From positions 1 to 64,000 of the forward strand of contig NZ_JACHGR010000007.1 in the NCBI RefSeq assembly GCF_014202415.1: a stretch of 64,000 nucleotides of DNA. Direction: 5' to 3'. The notes beneath the pieces were generated by a model. It was given only the letters and a program-made list of their open reading frames with translations, had not been told where the DNA came from and ran no database searches. This document shows, piece by piece, positions 27,464 through 37,932 of this stretch (its first letter is position 1; the number at the start of each line of letters is the position of its first letter). A program made the translations under genes and the position numbers. The stretch comes from Tolumonas osonensis (GTDB lineage: Bacteria > Pseudomonadota > Gammaproteobacteria > Enterobacterales > Aeromonadaceae).

Positions 27464-28954
27464 ATGTCAGTCAATGTTGCAGCGATTGATTTGGGAGCTT
27501 CAAGCGGCCGCGTCATGCTAGCCAAATATAATGAAAGCTCCCGGTTAATTAAATTAAAAGAAGTTCATCGCTTCCCTAATAGCATGATTAAAAAAGAAGG
27601 TCATGATTGCTGGGATATTGAATCTATCTTTGAAAACATTTTATTTGGTCTGAATAAAATTGATGAAGAAGGCATTAAATTAGATTCTGTTGGTATTGAT
27701 TCCTGGGGCGTTGATTTTGTCCTGCTGGATAAAAGCGGGAAAATGCTGGGCCTGCCAGTGGCGTATCGTGACAGCCGTACCGATGGCGTACCGGAACAGG
27801 TCATGCAGGAAATCAGCCGTGCCGATATTTATCAGCGCACCGGTATTCAGTTTCAGAAATTTAATACTCTGTATCAGATCAAAGCTATTTTAAATGAAAA
27901 TCCGGCATGGTTACCACAGGTCGATAAATTACTGCTTATCCCGGATTATTTACATTATCGCTTGAGCGGTAAATTCAGCTGCGAATATACCAATGCCAGT
28001 ACCAGCCAGTTATTAAATGCCAAAAACTGCGACTGGGATCCGGAACTGGAAAAAGTGATTGGTATCGCTGCTAACTGGTTACAACCAATTACCCAGCCGG
28101 GAACCGTTATTGGTGAATGGATCAGCCCGTCTGGTCATGCGGTAAAAGTCATTCCACCCGCAACGCATGATACCGGTTCGGCCATTGCGGCCACGCCGCT
28201 TAGCAGTTCCAAATCGGCGTATATCAGCTCTGGTACCTGGTCACTGGTAGGTATGGAAAGCCACTACCCGGTCACCTCGATTGAAACCCTGAAAGCCAAC
28301 CTGACCAATGAAGGTGGTGTGGAACGGACTTATCGCATCCTGAAAAACGTCATGGGTCTGTGGCTGTTACAAGGTTTGCAGAAAGAGCTGAGCAACCTGA
28401 GTTTTGCCGATCTGACTTCGCTGGCGGAGGATGCACCGGCATTCCAGTACCTGATCAATCCGAATGATGAACGCTTCCTGAATCCGGCGTCCATGCGACT
28501 GGAAATCCAGGCGTATTGCGAAGAAACCGGTCAGGGCTGCCCTACGCTGCCCAGCGAGCTGGCGCGCTGTATTCTCGACAGTCTGGCGCTGTATTACCGC
28601 GTCGTGGTCGATGAGCTGGAAGAAGTCACTGGCCGTCCGGTGGAGACCATTCATATCGTCGGTGGCGGTTCCAAAAACAAGCTGCTGAACCGTCTGTGTG
28701 CCGATATTTGTCAGCGTGAGGTCATTACCGGACCAACGGAAGCCTCGGCGCTGGGCAATATCGGCTATCAGCTGAAAGGCCTGGAGGCCCTGCCGGATCT
28801 GAAAGCCGTGCGGGCCGTCATCAAACACAACTTTATTGGTGAACATCTGACACCGGACTCTGTACCGCAGCTCGAAGTTCACTGGCAACGTTTTCTGAAA
28901 CTCTGCGCGAAGAAAACACAACCCCTCTCTGAGAAAACAAAGGAAGTAGCATGA
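27464..28954 (+). CDS. rhaB: L-rhamnulose kinase
   Basis: Protein of 496 residues of the FGGY sugar-kinase family. The phosphate loop is [13 protein letters not shown] at the N terminus, the sugar site includes [13 protein letters not shown] and YRDSRTDGV, and the C-terminal adenosine motif is [15 protein letters not shown]. It phosphorylates L-rhamnulose at O-1. It begins the rhaBATM run; its stop overlaps rhaA by 4 bp (ATGA), so translation is coupled. The early part of the gene is AT-richer than the late part. Confidence 0.95.
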   Translation: MSVNVAAIDLGASSGRVMLAKYNESSRLIKLKEVHRFPNSMIKKEGHDCWDIESIFENILFGLNKIDEEGIKLDSVGIDSWGVDFVLLDKSGKMLGLPVAYRDSRTDGVPEQVMQEISRADIYQRTGIQFQKFNTLYQIKAILNENPAWLPQVDKLLLIPDYLHYRLSGKFSCEYTNASTSQLLNAKNCDWDPELEKVIGIAANWLQPITQPGTVIGEWISPSGHAVKVIPPATHDTGSAIAATPLSSSKSAYISSGTWSLVGMESHYPVTSIETLKANLTNEGGVERTYRILKNVMGLWLLQGLQKELSNLSFADLTSLAEDAPAFQYLINPNDERFLNPASMRLEIQAYCEETGQGCPTLPSELARCILDSLALYYRVVVDELEEVTGRPVETIHIVGGGSKNKLLNRLCADICQREVITGPTEASALGNIGYQLKGLEALPDLKAVRAVIKHNFIGEHLTPDSVPQLEVHWQRFLKLCAKKTQPLSEKTKEVA

Positions 28955-30210
28955 ACCCAAATATCGAAACTGCCTATGCTCTGGCAAAACAACAATATGC
29001 CGCACAAGGTGTTGATGTCGATGCAGCCATTGCTGCACTGGATAACATCCCGGTCTCCATGCATTGCTGGCAGGGTGATGATGTTACTGGTTTTGAAGCC
29101 AGTGCAGGTGCACTGACCGGTGGTATTCAGGCCACGGGGAACTATCCGGGCAAAGCACGTAGTGCAGCAGAACTGCGTCAGGATCTGGAACTGGCCATGT
29201 CACTGATCCCGGGTGCCAAACGTTTGAACCTGCACGCCATTTATCTGGAATCTGAACAGCCGGTCGCGCGTGATCAGATCAAGCCGGAACATTTTGCCAA
29301 CTGGGTGGAATGGGCGAAGAAAATGAACATCGGCCTGGATTTCAACCCAAGCTGCTTCTCTCACCCACTGAGCGCCGATGGCCTGACACTGTCACATCCG
29401 GATGCCAAAGTGCGCCAGTTCTGGATCGACCACTGCAAAGCCAGCCGTCGCATTTCAGCTTACTTCGGTAAAGAGCTGGGTACCGCGTCTGTGATGAACA
29501 TCTGGATCCCGGATGGCATGAAAGACCTGCCGGCGGATCGTTTGGCACCACGTCAGCGCCTGCTGGCCGCACTGGATGAAGTGATCAGCGAGAAATTCGA
29601 CGAAGCTCATCACATTGATGCTGTCGAAAGCAAACTGTTCGGTATCGGCGCGGAATCCTACACCGTCGGTTCCAACGAGTTCTACATGGGTTACGCCGCA
29701 TCACGCAATGTTGCGCTGTGTCTGGATGCAGGCCATTTCCATCCGACCGAAGTGATCAGCGACAAGATCTCTGCCGCTTCACTGTATGTGAAACACCTGT
29801 TGCTGCACGTCAGCCGTCCGGTTCGCTGGGACAGTGACCACGTGGTACTGCTGGACGATGAAACCCAAGCGATTGCCACTGAAATCGTGCGTAACGAGCT
29901 GCTGGATCGCGTGCATATCGGTCTGGACTTCTTCGATGCCTCAATCAACCGCATCGCGGCGTGGGTGATCGGTACCCGCAACATGAAAAAAGCGCTGCTG
30001 CGTGCCCTGCTGGAGCCAACCCAGACTCTGCGCGATGTCGAAGCAAAATGGGATTTCTCCAGCCGTCTGGCACTGATGGAAGAAACCAAGAGCATGCCAT
30101 GGCAGGCCGTGTGGGATTACGTCTGTGCCCGTAACGGCGTGGCTGTCGGTGCTGACTGGCTGGCTACCGTTAAAAACTATGAAACCGAAGTATTAGCAAC
30201 CCGGAAATAA
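28951..30210 (+). CDS. rhaA: L-rhamnose isomerase
   Basis: Protein of 419 residues, the standard length. It interconverts L-rhamnose and L-rhamnulose with a TIM barrel that binds Mn2+. The conserved [54 protein letters not shown] and [15 protein letters not shown] segments hold the metal and substrate residues. GGAAG before the ATG lies inside the end of rhaB. A long imperfect hairpin follows the stop codon. Confidence 0.96.
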   Translation: MNPNIETAYALAKQQYAAQGVDVDAAIAALDNIPVSMHCWQGDDVTGFEASAGALTGGIQATGNYPGKARSAAELRQDLELAMSLIPGAKRLNLHAIYLESEQPVARDQIKPEHFANWVEWAKKMNIGLDFNPSCFSHPLSADGLTLSHPDAKVRQFWIDHCKASRRISAYFGKELGTASVMNIWIPDGMKDLPADRLAPRQRLLAALDEVISEKFDEAHHIDAVESKLFGIGAESYTVGSNEFYMGYAASRNVALCLDAGHFHPTEVISDKISAASLYVKHLLLHVSRPVRWDSDHVVLLDDETQAIATEIVRNELLDRVHIGLDFFDASINRIAAWVIGTRNMKKALLRALLEPTQTLRDVEAKWDFSSRLALMEETKSMPWQAVWDYVCARNGVAVGADWLATVKNYETEVLATRK

Positions 30211-30218
30211 ACCGGTCC

Positions 30219-30297
30219 GGGCAGTCATTCCCTTGTTTTGTAGGAAGGATCACCCGGGGGGACCAGGTGGTCTTTCCGGAAAATAAGGGTTACTGCC
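30219..30297 (+). other. Long imperfect hairpin between rhaA and rhaT
   Basis: Outer arms GGGCAGT-cat-tCCCTTgtTTT and aAAAtaAGGG-tt-ACTGCC pair. Inside them, GGAAGGATCACC pairs with GGTGGTCTTTCC at ten of twelve positions. The two arm sets are collinear, so the whole 79-nt stretch can fold as one rod. It lies between the stop of rhaA and the leader of rhaT. There is no T run, so an mRNA stability, processing or attenuation element is more likely than a simple terminator. Confidence 0.6.
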
Positions 30298-30410
30298 AGG
30301 GCAGCCGGAAAATTCCAAAAACATGTATTGATTCGCAGTAGTAACGAGATCCCCGTGACATGACACCCCGATCACGGGATATATAACACGCACACACAAA
30401 GGAAATTACT

Positions 30411-31439
30411 ATGTCTGCAATTGTATCTGGTATCGGCTGGCATCTGGTTGGTGCCGCATCCGCTGCTTCTTTTTATGCACCAATCAGTAAAGTAAAACAA
30501 TGGTCGTGGGAAACTACCTGGGCGTTTGCCGGTCTGTTCTCCTGGATCCTGTTACCCTGGATTGTCACTTCGTTCCTGATTGATGACTTTGCTTCATTTT
30601 ATAGCGTGGTCGACAGCAAAGCCTTCTGGGGTATGCTTCTGTTCGGCGCCATGTGGGGTGTCGGTAACGTTAACTACGGTCTGACCATGCGTTATCTGGG
30701 TATGTCGCTGGGGATCGGGATTGCCATTGGTGTCACGCTGGTCGTAGGTACCCTGATGCCACCGATTTTGCGCGGTGAATTCGGTACGTTGCTGACAACG
30801 TCCAGTGGTCAGATCACGCTGATGGGTGTGCTGGTTGCGCTGGTTGGTATCGGTATTGTGACTTATGCCGGTCATCAGAAAGAAATCGCTCTGGGCACCA
30901 CCACACAGGAATTTAACCTGAAGAAAGGTCTGTTCCTGGCGGTCATGTGCGGTATTTTCTCGGCTGGCTTTGCCTTCGGTCTGGAAGCGGCTGCCCCAAT
31001 CAAACAAGCTTCTCTGGCACTGGGAATTGATCCGCTGTACGCCATGTTGCCAAGTTACGGCATCATCATGGGTGGTGGCGCGCTCATCAACCTGAGCTAT
31101 TGCTTCATCCGTCTGGCGATCAAACCTGAATTGTCTGTGCGTGCCGATCTGTCACAACCTGCACGCAGCTTGCTGATCAACGGCGCACTGGCAGCGGCTG
31201 GCGGCATCATGTGGTACCTGCAGTTCTTCTTCTATGCCTGGGGTGAAGCAAGCATTCCGGAACACCTGTCTTTCGTGAACTGGATGCTGCACATGAGTGG
31301 TTATGTGCTGTGTGGTGGTATCGTCGGTCTGCTGCTGGCTGAATGGAAAGGTGTCGGTTCCCGTCCGGTACGTATCCTGTGCATCGGTATGCTGGTGATC
31401 GTTGCCGCGGCCAACCTGGTTGGTATGGGCATGGCATAA
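30411..31439 (+). CDS. rhaT: L-rhamnose:H+ symporter
   Basis: Inner-membrane protein of 342 residues with about ten hydrophobic segments, matching RhaT along its length: [29 protein letters not shown] at the N terminus and [31 protein letters not shown] near the end. It imports L-rhamnose with a proton. AAAGGAAATTACT precedes the ATG. It is separated from rhaA by 200 bp that contain the long hairpin and may be under partly separate control. rhaM follows after 12 bp. Confidence 0.95.
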   Translation: MSAIVSGIGWHLVGAASAASFYAPISKVKQWSWETTWAFAGLFSWILLPWIVTSFLIDDFASFYSVVDSKAFWGMLLFGAMWGVGNVNYGLTMRYLGMSLGIGIAIGVTLVVGTLMPPILRGEFGTLLTTSSGQITLMGVLVALVGIGIVTYAGHQKEIALGTTTQEFNLKKGLFLAVMCGIFSAGFAFGLEAAAPIKQASLALGIDPLYAMLPSYGIIMGGGALINLSYCFIRLAIKPELSVRADLSQPARSLLINGALAAAGGIMWYLQFFFYAWGEASIPEHLSFVNWMLHMSGYVLCGGIVGLLLAEWKGVGSRPVRILCIGMLVIVAAANLVGMGMA

Positions 31440-31451
31440 GGAAGAACCAGA

Positions 31452-31766
31452 ATGATCCGTAAAGCCTTTTTAATGTCAGTCAACCCAAATGCGCATGCCG
31501 AATACAAAAAACGTCATGACGAAATCTGGCCGGAACTGGCAGACACACTGAAAAAACACGGGGCGCATAACTACAATATTTTCCTGAATCCGGAAACAAG
31601 TCAGTTATTCGCTTATGTTGAAATCGAGAGCGAAGAGCGCTGGAATGCAGTCGCCAACACTGAGATCTGTAAAGAATGGTGGGCATATATGAAAGATATT
31701 ATGCCTTCCAATCCGGATAACAGCCCGGTTAGTCTCGAATTAACATCGGTGTTTTATCTGGCATAG
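31452..31766 (+). CDS. rhaM: L-rhamnose mutarotase
   Basis: Protein of 104 residues, the usual size of RhaM. It speeds interconversion of the alpha and beta anomers of L-rhamnose. The conserved [13 protein letters not shown] holds the catalytic histidine; [19 protein letters not shown] and [12 protein letters not shown] complete the signature. AGGAAGAACCAG gives the ribosome site between rhaT and this gene, so the two are co-transcribed. Confidence 0.94.
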   Translation: MIRKAFLMSVNPNAHAEYKKRHDEIWPELADTLKKHGAHNYNIFLNPETSQLFAYVEIESEERWNAVANTEICKEWWAYMKDIMPSNPDNSPVSLELTSVFYLA

Positions 31767-31784
31767 TTTTTCAACTTAGTCCGG

Positions 31785-31859
31785 CAGTGGCAGTATCAAG
31801 ATGGAATATATAATACGCAGTTTGTTTATATACGCCGTTTTGATACTGCCACTGTTTTT
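31785..31859 (+). terminator. Long-stem inverted repeat after rhaM
   Basis: CAGTGGCAGTATCAA (31785-31799) pairs perfectly with TTGATACTGCCACTG (31840-31854), followed by TTTTT. The 40-base AT-rich loop is unusual for a terminator, so a small mobile-element end or other repeat is an alternative; in either case the stem and T run should end the rha transcript. Confidence 0.6.
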
Positions 31860-31933
31860 ATCCTAAAATGAAACAAGTCTGACTAACACTTCTTCTATAC
31901 TTTTTATCAGAGTTACGTTGCTCTGAGAGAAAA

Positions 31934-34027
31934 ATGACATCACGAAAAATATCGGCCGGTCACTGCCGCCAGTTGGGTGCTACACCCGAGGCACACGGAA
32001 CTAACTTTGCCATCTGGGGGCGACTGGCGAAGTCCATGGAGCTACTGCTGTTCAGTTCTGAAAAAGATGAACAGCCGGACGTGATCCCCCTGACCAGTGA
32101 AGAGCACCGTTCCGGTTATTACTGGCATGTCCACGTCGGTGGCGTCGGAGCCGGTCAGTTATATGCCTGGCGGGTAAAAGACGTGCTGGTCACGCTACCC
32201 GGCAACCGTTTTGATCCGGAAAAAGCGCTGCTGGACCCTTACGGTCACCGCATTGTGCTGGGTGACAGCTATAATCGGCAATGCTCTTCCGCGCACGGCA
32301 GTAATCTGCATTGCTGCGCGAAAAATGTCGTGACCGACCTGCGACACTATGACTGGGAAGATGACCATTTTCCCCGGCATGCCCTCTCTCGTTCCGTCAT
32401 TTATGAAATGCATGTGGGCGGATTTACCAAAGATCCTTCTTCCGGCCTGCCGGATTATCTGCGCGGCACCTACGCCGGTGTGATCAAAAAAATCCCTTAT
32501 CTGCAGGAACTGGGCGTTACCGCTGTTGAACTGCTGCCGGTCTTTCAGTTTGATCCGCAGGATGCCCGGCCGGGTAAACAAAATTACTGGGGTTACAGCC
32601 CGATGGGCTTTTTTGCGCCGCATGCCGAATATGCCAGCGATGGATCCCATCTCGGTGTCCTGAATGAATTTCGCGATATGGTCAAAGCGCTGCATAAGGT
32701 GAATATCGAGGTCATTCTGGATGTGGTTTATAACCATACAGCGGAAGGTGGCGATGACGGACCGGTGTTCTGTTTCCGGGGATTAGACAACGACGCCTTT
32801 TATACCCTGGATGAACAGTTTCACAGTACCAATTACTCCGGTTGCGGCAATACGTTGGATGCCTCGCACCCGATGACCAAAAAAATGATCACCGACAGCC
32901 TGCGTTTCTGGCGGGAGGAGATGCACATCGATGGTTTCCGGTTTGATCTGGCGGCCATTTTATCCCGGGATGGTTTTGGTCAGCCAATGAATGATCCACC
33001 GACAATACGCACGATTGATGGCGACTATTCGCTGGCAGATACCAAGCTGTTTGCCGAAGCCTGGGACGCCGGCGGATTATATCTGGTCGGGAGAATGGCC
33101 GGCGATCGCTGGCGCGAATGGAATGGCCGGTTCCGGGATGATGTTCGCCGGTTTATCAAGGGTGACAATGGCATGGTTTCGGCTTTCGCCACGCGCCTGA
33201 TCGGCAGTCCGGATATCTATCATCCGGAATTCTCGGATCCGTATAAAAGTCTCAATTTCATTACCTGTCATGACGGTTTCACCCTATGGGATCTGGTCAG
33301 CTACAACCGGAAACATAATGAAGCCAATGGCGAACATAACCGTGACGGCAGCAATGATAACCACAGCTGGAATCACGGCACTGAGGGCCCGAGCGATGAT
33401 CCTGCGCTGAACGCGTTGCGGTTACGTCAGGCGAAAAATTTGTTCCTCATTAATCTGATGTCGGTCGGAACGCCGATGATTCTGATGGGAGATGAAATAC
33501 TCAGAACGCAGTCTGGTAATAACAATGTGTATTGTCAGGATAATCCGCTCAGCTGGATGAACTGGAAACCGGGGTTACATGGCCGGGAAATGCAGCGGTT
33601 TGTGACCGAACTGATGCGTTACCGTTCGGTGTTAAAAGAAGAGCCCCGCTTCTTTTTTTCTCTGGAACAAGCGCTGGTAAGTGCCAACGTAGACTGGCAC
33701 GGGGCTTTGCCTTTCCAGCCTGACTGGAGTGAAAACTCGCATTCCCTAGGCCTGACGGCTTACGATACCGGGCATGGTGTCGACGTGTATGCTTTTTTCA
33801 ACGCCTGGTGGGAACCACTGACCCTCACGCTGCCTGCTCCACCCCATTATCCGGCCGGCAACTGGAAGCGGGTTGTGGATACCGGTTTATTGCCGCCGGA
33901 AGACATTACGCCACTAGGCTGCGAATATGCGGTCATTCATGCGTCTGAATATCGCGTGGCTCCCCGTTCGGTGCTGATTCTGGTCTGCCGGACACCGTTT
34001 AATCCGCCCGTAAAAAAAGAGCCATGA
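31934..34027 (+). CDS. glgX: Glycogen debranching enzyme (isoamylase-type GH13)
   Basis: Protein of 697 residues. An N-terminal CBM48 domain (about 10-100) precedes the GH13 barrel. Conserved region I DVVYNHT, region II GFRFDLA (nucleophile D), region III AEAWD (acid E) and region IV FITCHDGFTLWDL are visible. It hydrolyses alpha-1,6 branches of phosphorylase-limit dextrin and thus works after GlgP. It sits between rhaM and rhaD, a position with no metabolic link to rhamnose. AGAGAGAAAA precedes the ATG. Confidence 0.94.
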   Translation: MTSRKISAGHCRQLGATPEAHGTNFAIWGRLAKSMELLLFSSEKDEQPDVIPLTSEEHRSGYYWHVHVGGVGAGQLYAWRVKDVLVTLPGNRFDPEKALLDPYGHRIVLGDSYNRQCSSAHGSNLHCCAKNVVTDLRHYDWEDDHFPRHALSRSVIYEMHVGGFTKDPSSGLPDYLRGTYAGVIKKIPYLQELGVTAVELLPVFQFDPQDARPGKQNYWGYSPMGFFAPHAEYASDGSHLGVLNEFRDMVKALHKVNIEVILDVVYNHTAEGGDDGPVFCFRGLDNDAFYTLDEQFHSTNYSGCGNTLDASHPMTKKMITDSLRFWREEMHIDGFRFDLAAILSRDGFGQPMNDPPTIRTIDGDYSLADTKLFAEAWDAGGLYLVGRMAGDRWREWNGRFRDDVRRFIKGDNGMVSAFATRLIGSPDIYHPEFSDPYKSLNFITCHDGFTLWDLVSYNRKHNEANGEHNRDGSNDNHSWNHGTEGPSDDPALNALRLRQAKNLFLINLMSVGTPMILMGDEILRTQSGNNNVYCQDNPLSWMNWKPGLHGREMQRFVTELMRYRSVLKEEPRFFFSLEQALVSANVDWHGALPFQPDWSENSHSLGLTAYDTGHGVDVYAFFNAWWEPLTLTLPAPPHYPAGNWKRVVDTGLLPPEDITPLGCEYAVIHASEYRVAPRSVLILVCRTPFNPPVKKEP

Positions 34028-34043
34028 TGATTCATGGCTCTTT
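34018..34043. terminator. Bidirectional terminator between glgX and rhaD
   Basis: AGAGCCATGA pairs with TCATGGCTCT, followed by TT, with an A-rich run on the other flank. It overlaps the end of glgX. Confidence 0.75.
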
Positions 34044-34070
34044 GTAACAACAACAGCACTGAATACAGGA

Positions 34071-34898
34071 TTACAGATTGAAGGTTTCCTTCAGTTCCTG
34101 CATATCCTTGTCACTGACCCCTTCCGGCTCAAAACCGCTGGCCAGACACATCAGATGCAGCTTGGCGCCTTTATTGGCCACATCAATAAAATCGTACGCT
34201 ACCAGCGCATCAGCGCCGGTCGACACGGCACCGTGTTTTTCCCAGATCGCGACATCAAACTGGCGCAATTTGGCCGTGGTGCTGTCCGCCATCACTTTGC
34301 TGCCCGGCATGCAATACGGCACCATACCAATCCCTTTCGGTACGAATGCGCGCACTTCCGGCAGCATCTTCCAGCAGGCATTGGTATAGGCTGTTTCATC
34401 ATGCGCGTATTTCGGATGATGCGACAGGGCGATCAGTTCCAGCGGATGGGTATGCACCACGCAGCGGTGATCAGAACCGGCGCGTTGCTTATCCATGACG
34501 ATCTCGACATGCGAGATAAATTCGCTGGTTGGTTTGTAATCGGCTTTGCCACGACCGCCCCACAGAATATGGTAACCGGCTGCATGATCGTCGATGCGCA
34601 GCACACAACCCGCCAGTTCCGGGTCACGCAGTTCACGGATACGTTCGCCGGTTCCTTTCACAAAGAAAATATGACCGGCACTGTCAGCCGGAAATGCGGC
34701 TGCGCCACCAACCATACTCAGCGGACAGTGCGGGAAGGCTTCCAGCGAAGCCGGAACATCACCGAAAATTTCAGTGATATCAACAGAGATATTACCGCCA
34801 TTCCGCTCGGCCCATTCACGCTGCCACAAATAGGAAGCCACTTCGGTCACTTTCTCAATTTCAGCCAGTACAGCGGCATTCAGTTCTATCTTACTCAT
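34071..34898 (-). CDS. rhaD: Rhamnulose-1-phosphate aldolase
   Basis: Protein of 275 residues, the usual RhaD length. It splits L-rhamnulose 1-phosphate into dihydroxyacetone phosphate and L-lactaldehyde. The class II aldolase fold is shown by ERNGGNISVD (phosphate site), the zinc histidines in VVHTHPLE and the later IWEKHGAVSTG. The gene stands alone, opposite to the rest of the rha genes and separated from them by glgX, so it needs its own promoter in the 254 bp before it. That intergenic stretch has no other gene. Confidence 0.95.
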   Translation of the reverse strand: MSKIELNAAVLAEIEKVTEVASYLWQREWAERNGGNISVDITEIFGDVPASLEAFPHCPLSMVGGAAAFPADSAGHIFFVKGTGERIRELRDPELAGCVLRIDDHAAGYHILWGGRGKADYKPTSEFISHVEIVMDKQRAGSDHRCVVHTHPLELIALSHHPKYAHDETAYTNACWKMLPEVRAFVPKGIGMVPYCMPGSKVMADSTTAKLRQFDVAIWEKHGAVSTGADALVAYDFIDVANKGAKLHLMCLASGFEPEGVSDKDMQELKETFNL

Positions 34899-35090
34899 CG
34901 GCTACCCCAATATAGTGTCTGATTAGTCATGAACTGAAGCCGGATAACTACTCAGCAGCATTTCAGTTCTGGATTGAGACAAAGTTTATGGAAACCGGGG
35001 GATAGTTACCTTCAGCGATTGGCCAAAAATCGGTAATGGGTGGCCGTATTTCCAAGGAGGGAAACGGATCCGGGATATCCGCAAAAAATG

Positions 35091-35118
35091 AAAAAAACCG
35101 GCTTTATAAAAAAGCCGG
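35091..35118 (-). terminator. Terminator of the pump operon
   Basis: Read on the minus strand, CCGGCTTTTTTATAAAGCCGG folds into a CCGGCTTT/AAAGCCGG stem followed by TTTTTTT. It closes the OMF-EmrA-EmrB operon. Confidence 0.8.
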
Positions 35119-35152
35119 AAAACATCCACCAACAAAGAAACGATGAGTCAGA

Positions 35153-36694
35153 TTAATGTACAGATGAGGTATCGACCGCCCGGGTCGGCCGTGGGGCCAG
35201 CCAGATCACGAAAGCGGCGACTGTGAAGATAACGGCGATCACCATGAAGATCTGGTTAGTTGCCACCATGACGCTCTGCCCCTGCAACATCCAGTCCATG
35301 ATCCCCCGGGTTTGATCCATCCCCATGCCAGCATTGGTCATAGCCTCCGTGGCCGCACCCGACTGGTCGGTTAATCCGGCCATCTCGGCTTTGACATACC
35401 GGGTCTGGTTTTCCCATGAAGTATTCACCATGGAGGTCGCAAAGGCACCGGACAGCGTCCGGATGAAATTCATCAGTCCGGCGGCCGAATCCATTTCCCG
35501 GTCCATCACACAACCCAGCGCAATGGCGGTCAGCGGCACGAAAAACAACGGCATACCGATCCCTTGGAATAACATCGGCAGACTCACCTGCCAGAACGTC
35601 ATGTCCATGTTGGCGTGACTGCGGAACAAAGTCCAAATACCCAGCCAGAGCACCCCGATAAACACCAGCGGTCGCGGATCGATCTTCGTTGCCAGATTCG
35701 CAATGGCCGGCGCCAGGAAGATGGCCAGCACCCCCATCATCGCCGTGGAATAACCGGCAATCGTCGCGGTATACCCCATGTAGATCTGCAACCAGAGCGG
35801 CGTCAGTACGGTAATACCGAAGAAGGCGCCAAACCCGAGCGACAGCGTCAGCATACTGGTTGTATAACCACGGTGACGGAACACTTTCAGATCCACCACC
35901 GGATTACGCTCTGTCAGCTCCCAGATCAGGAAGGCGACAAAACCAATCAGTGCGATGATGCCTAACGTCACAATCCGCCCGGATTCAAACCAGTCATGAT
36001 CCTTGCCTTCATCCAGCATGATCTGTAACGCAGCTACCCAGACCACCAGCAGCACCAGCCCGACCAGATCCATACGGGATTTGGTTGCTTTGGTTTCAAA
36101 CTGCTGCAGCAGTTTCCAGCACAGTAACCCGGCGACGATCGCAAATGGCGTCTTCACGAAGAAGATGTACGGCCAGCTGAACTGATCACAGAGGATCCCA
36201 CCCAGAATCGGCCCCATGATCGGTGCCACCAGCGTGGTCATACTCCAGATCCCGATCGCGGCATGACTTTTATCTTTCGGGAAAATACGGATCATCAGCG
36301 TCTGCGATAACGGCATCAGCGGACCACCCGCGAAGCCCAGGAATACGCGGAACAGCACCAGCATATTCATGCTGGTCGCCATGCCACATAACGCAGAAAA
36401 AATACCGAACATGATCAGACAAGTCACAAACACCCGCATCGCCCCGAAGCGGGATGCCAGCCAGCCGGTCAGCGGTACCGAGATCGCCTCAGCCACCGCA
36501 TACGACGTAATGACATAGGTGCCCTGACTGGTCGATGTGCCCAGACTTCCGGCAATATTCGATACCGACACGTTCGCAATGGTGGTATCGAGGATCGCCA
36601 GAAAGTTCGCCATCGCCAGGCAGATAGCGCCCAGTGCCAGCTTGCCGCCGGATAACGGCTGCGGGAAGTTATCGGATGATGAACTACTCATCAT
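35153..36694 (-). CDS. DHA2-family drug:H+ antiporter (EmrB-like)
   Basis: Inner-membrane protein of 513 residues with about 14 hydrophobic segments, typical of the DHA2 family. Motif ILDTTIANVSVSNIAGSLG is at the first membrane helix, VPLTGWLASRFGAMRVF is motif A, and IGIWSMTTLVAPIMGPILGGIL is the antiporter motif C region. It would supply the energy for a tripartite pump with the two genes upstream. Two adjacent ATGs (36694, 36691) are possible. The substrate range is unknown; EmrB relatives expel hydrophobic weak acids and uncouplers. Confidence 0.92.
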   Translation of the reverse strand: MMSSSSSDNFPQPLSGGKLALGAICLAMANFLAILDTTIANVSVSNIAGSLGTSTSQGTYVITSYAVAEAISVPLTGWLASRFGAMRVFVTCLIMFGIFSALCGMATSMNMLVLFRVFLGFAGGPLMPLSQTLMIRIFPKDKSHAAIGIWSMTTLVAPIMGPILGGILCDQFSWPYIFFVKTPFAIVAGLLCWKLLQQFETKATKSRMDLVGLVLLVVWVAALQIMLDEGKDHDWFESGRIVTLGIIALIGFVAFLIWELTERNPVVDLKVFRHRGYTTSMLTLSLGFGAFFGITVLTPLWLQIYMGYTATIAGYSTAMMGVLAIFLAPAIANLATKIDPRPLVFIGVLWLGIWTLFRSHANMDMTFWQVSLPMLFQGIGMPLFFVPLTAIALGCVMDREMDSAAGLMNFIRTLSGAFATSMVNTSWENQTRYVKAEMAGLTDQSGAATEAMTNAGMGMDQTRGIMDWMLQGQSVMVATNQIFMVIAVIFTVAAFVIWLAPRPTRAVDTSSVH

Positions 36695-36702
36695 TCACCG
36701 CC

Positions 36703-37911
36703 TTAACCCTGACGATCAGTGGAATGTGATGCATGTTCCGCAACCGCTTCTTTTATAACCGGAGCCGATGTATCAATCGTTGCTTCCATGGATAAACCAA
36801 CCTGCAACGGGCGATGTTTCATCTCATTTGCATCCAGCGTAATACGCACCGGTAACCGTTGAACCACCTTGATCCAGTTACCGGTCGCATTCTGCGCCGG
36901 AATCATGGAGAACGCTGAACCGGTACCACCGGACAGGCCACTCACTACGCCGTGATAAACCACTTTGTCGCCGTAAATATCCGCAGTCACTTCAACCGGC
37001 TGACCGATTTTTACATCGCGTAATTCCACTTCCTTGAAGTTCGCATCCACGTGAATATTCTGGGTTGGTACCACACTCAGCAGGGGCGCACCAATCTGAA
37101 CCCGGCGACCAACCTGTACCTGACGTTTGGCGATGGTGCCATCGACCGGCGCTTTAATCACGGTACGGTCCAGATCCACCTTCGCCTGTTCATAGCGGGC
37201 TTTGGCCAGCAAGACTTCCGGGTTGGTTTCGACAGTGGCATCAACGGTTAATGCCGCATTCGCCTTCTTCGAACCAATGGTAGACAAACGATTGGCCACG
37301 CTCTGTGCCGCCGCTGCTTTGGCCGCAGTCAGATTCGCCTCCGCCTGAGCCAGTGCATTCTTCGCATTCGTCAGCTCTTCACCGGAAACCGAACCAGAAG
37401 CCAGCAGTGCCTGACGACGCTGCATATCCACCTGCGCGCGCGCCAGATCCGCCTGTGCCGCGGCCAGCTGAGCCTGCGCCCGTTTCTCATCCGCCTCACG
37501 CGCTTTCACCTGCGCCGCCAGGCCTTCATCATTGGCCAGATAGCTGCGCACACGACGTTTCGCCAGTCCCAGATCGGCTTCCGCCTGCGCTAATGCCAGA
37601 CGCGCATCGGTATCGTCCAGCACCACCAGCACATCCCCCTGTTTGACCTGCTGGGTATCCACCACATTGACCGATTTGACGATACCGCCCACCGCCGGCG
37701 TGACTTCCGCCAGCTCAACCGCGGTATACGCATTGTCGGTAGTCACATAATGGGATGCGACAAAATACCAGTAAGAACTGTAACCAACTCCTGCCAGGAC
37801 GATTGCCGCCGCCAGGCCCATAAACCCTTTTTTGCGGGAATCAGCAGCACGCGGCGCATCAAAATCATCATCAAACTGATCAATCGTGATATCTGAATTC
37901 ATCTGAGTCAT
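36703..37911 (-). CDS. Membrane fusion protein (EmrA/HlyD-like)
   Basis: Protein of 402 residues. A single membrane anchor (about 28-50) is followed by two biotinyl-lipoyl-like halves (VTPAVGGIVKSVNVVDTQQVKQGDVL and IKAPVDGTIAKRQVQVGRRVQIG) separated by a long alanine-rich coiled coil (about 100-210). It joins the DHA2 transporter to the outer-membrane channel across the periplasm. It lies between the two partner genes with short gaps (8 and 21 bp), so all three form one operon. Confidence 0.92.
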   Translation of the reverse strand: MTQMNSDITIDQFDDDFDAPRAADSRKKGFMGLAAAIVLAGVGYSSYWYFVASHYVTTDNAYTAVELAEVTPAVGGIVKSVNVVDTQQVKQGDVLVVLDDTDARLALAQAEADLGLAKRRVRSYLANDEGLAAQVKAREADEKRAQAQLAAAQADLARAQVDMQRRQALLASGSVSGEELTNAKNALAQAEANLTAAKAAAAQSVANRLSTIGSKKANAALTVDATVETNPEVLLAKARYEQAKVDLDRTVIKAPVDGTIAKRQVQVGRRVQIGAPLLSVVPTQNIHVDANFKEVELRDVKIGQPVEVTADIYGDKVVYHGVVSGLSGGTGSAFSMIPAQNATGNWIKVVQRLPVRITLDANEMKHRPLQVGLSMEATIDTSAPVIKEAVAEHASHSTDRQG

Positions 37912-37932
37912 TTTTCTAATCCTGTATTGAAA

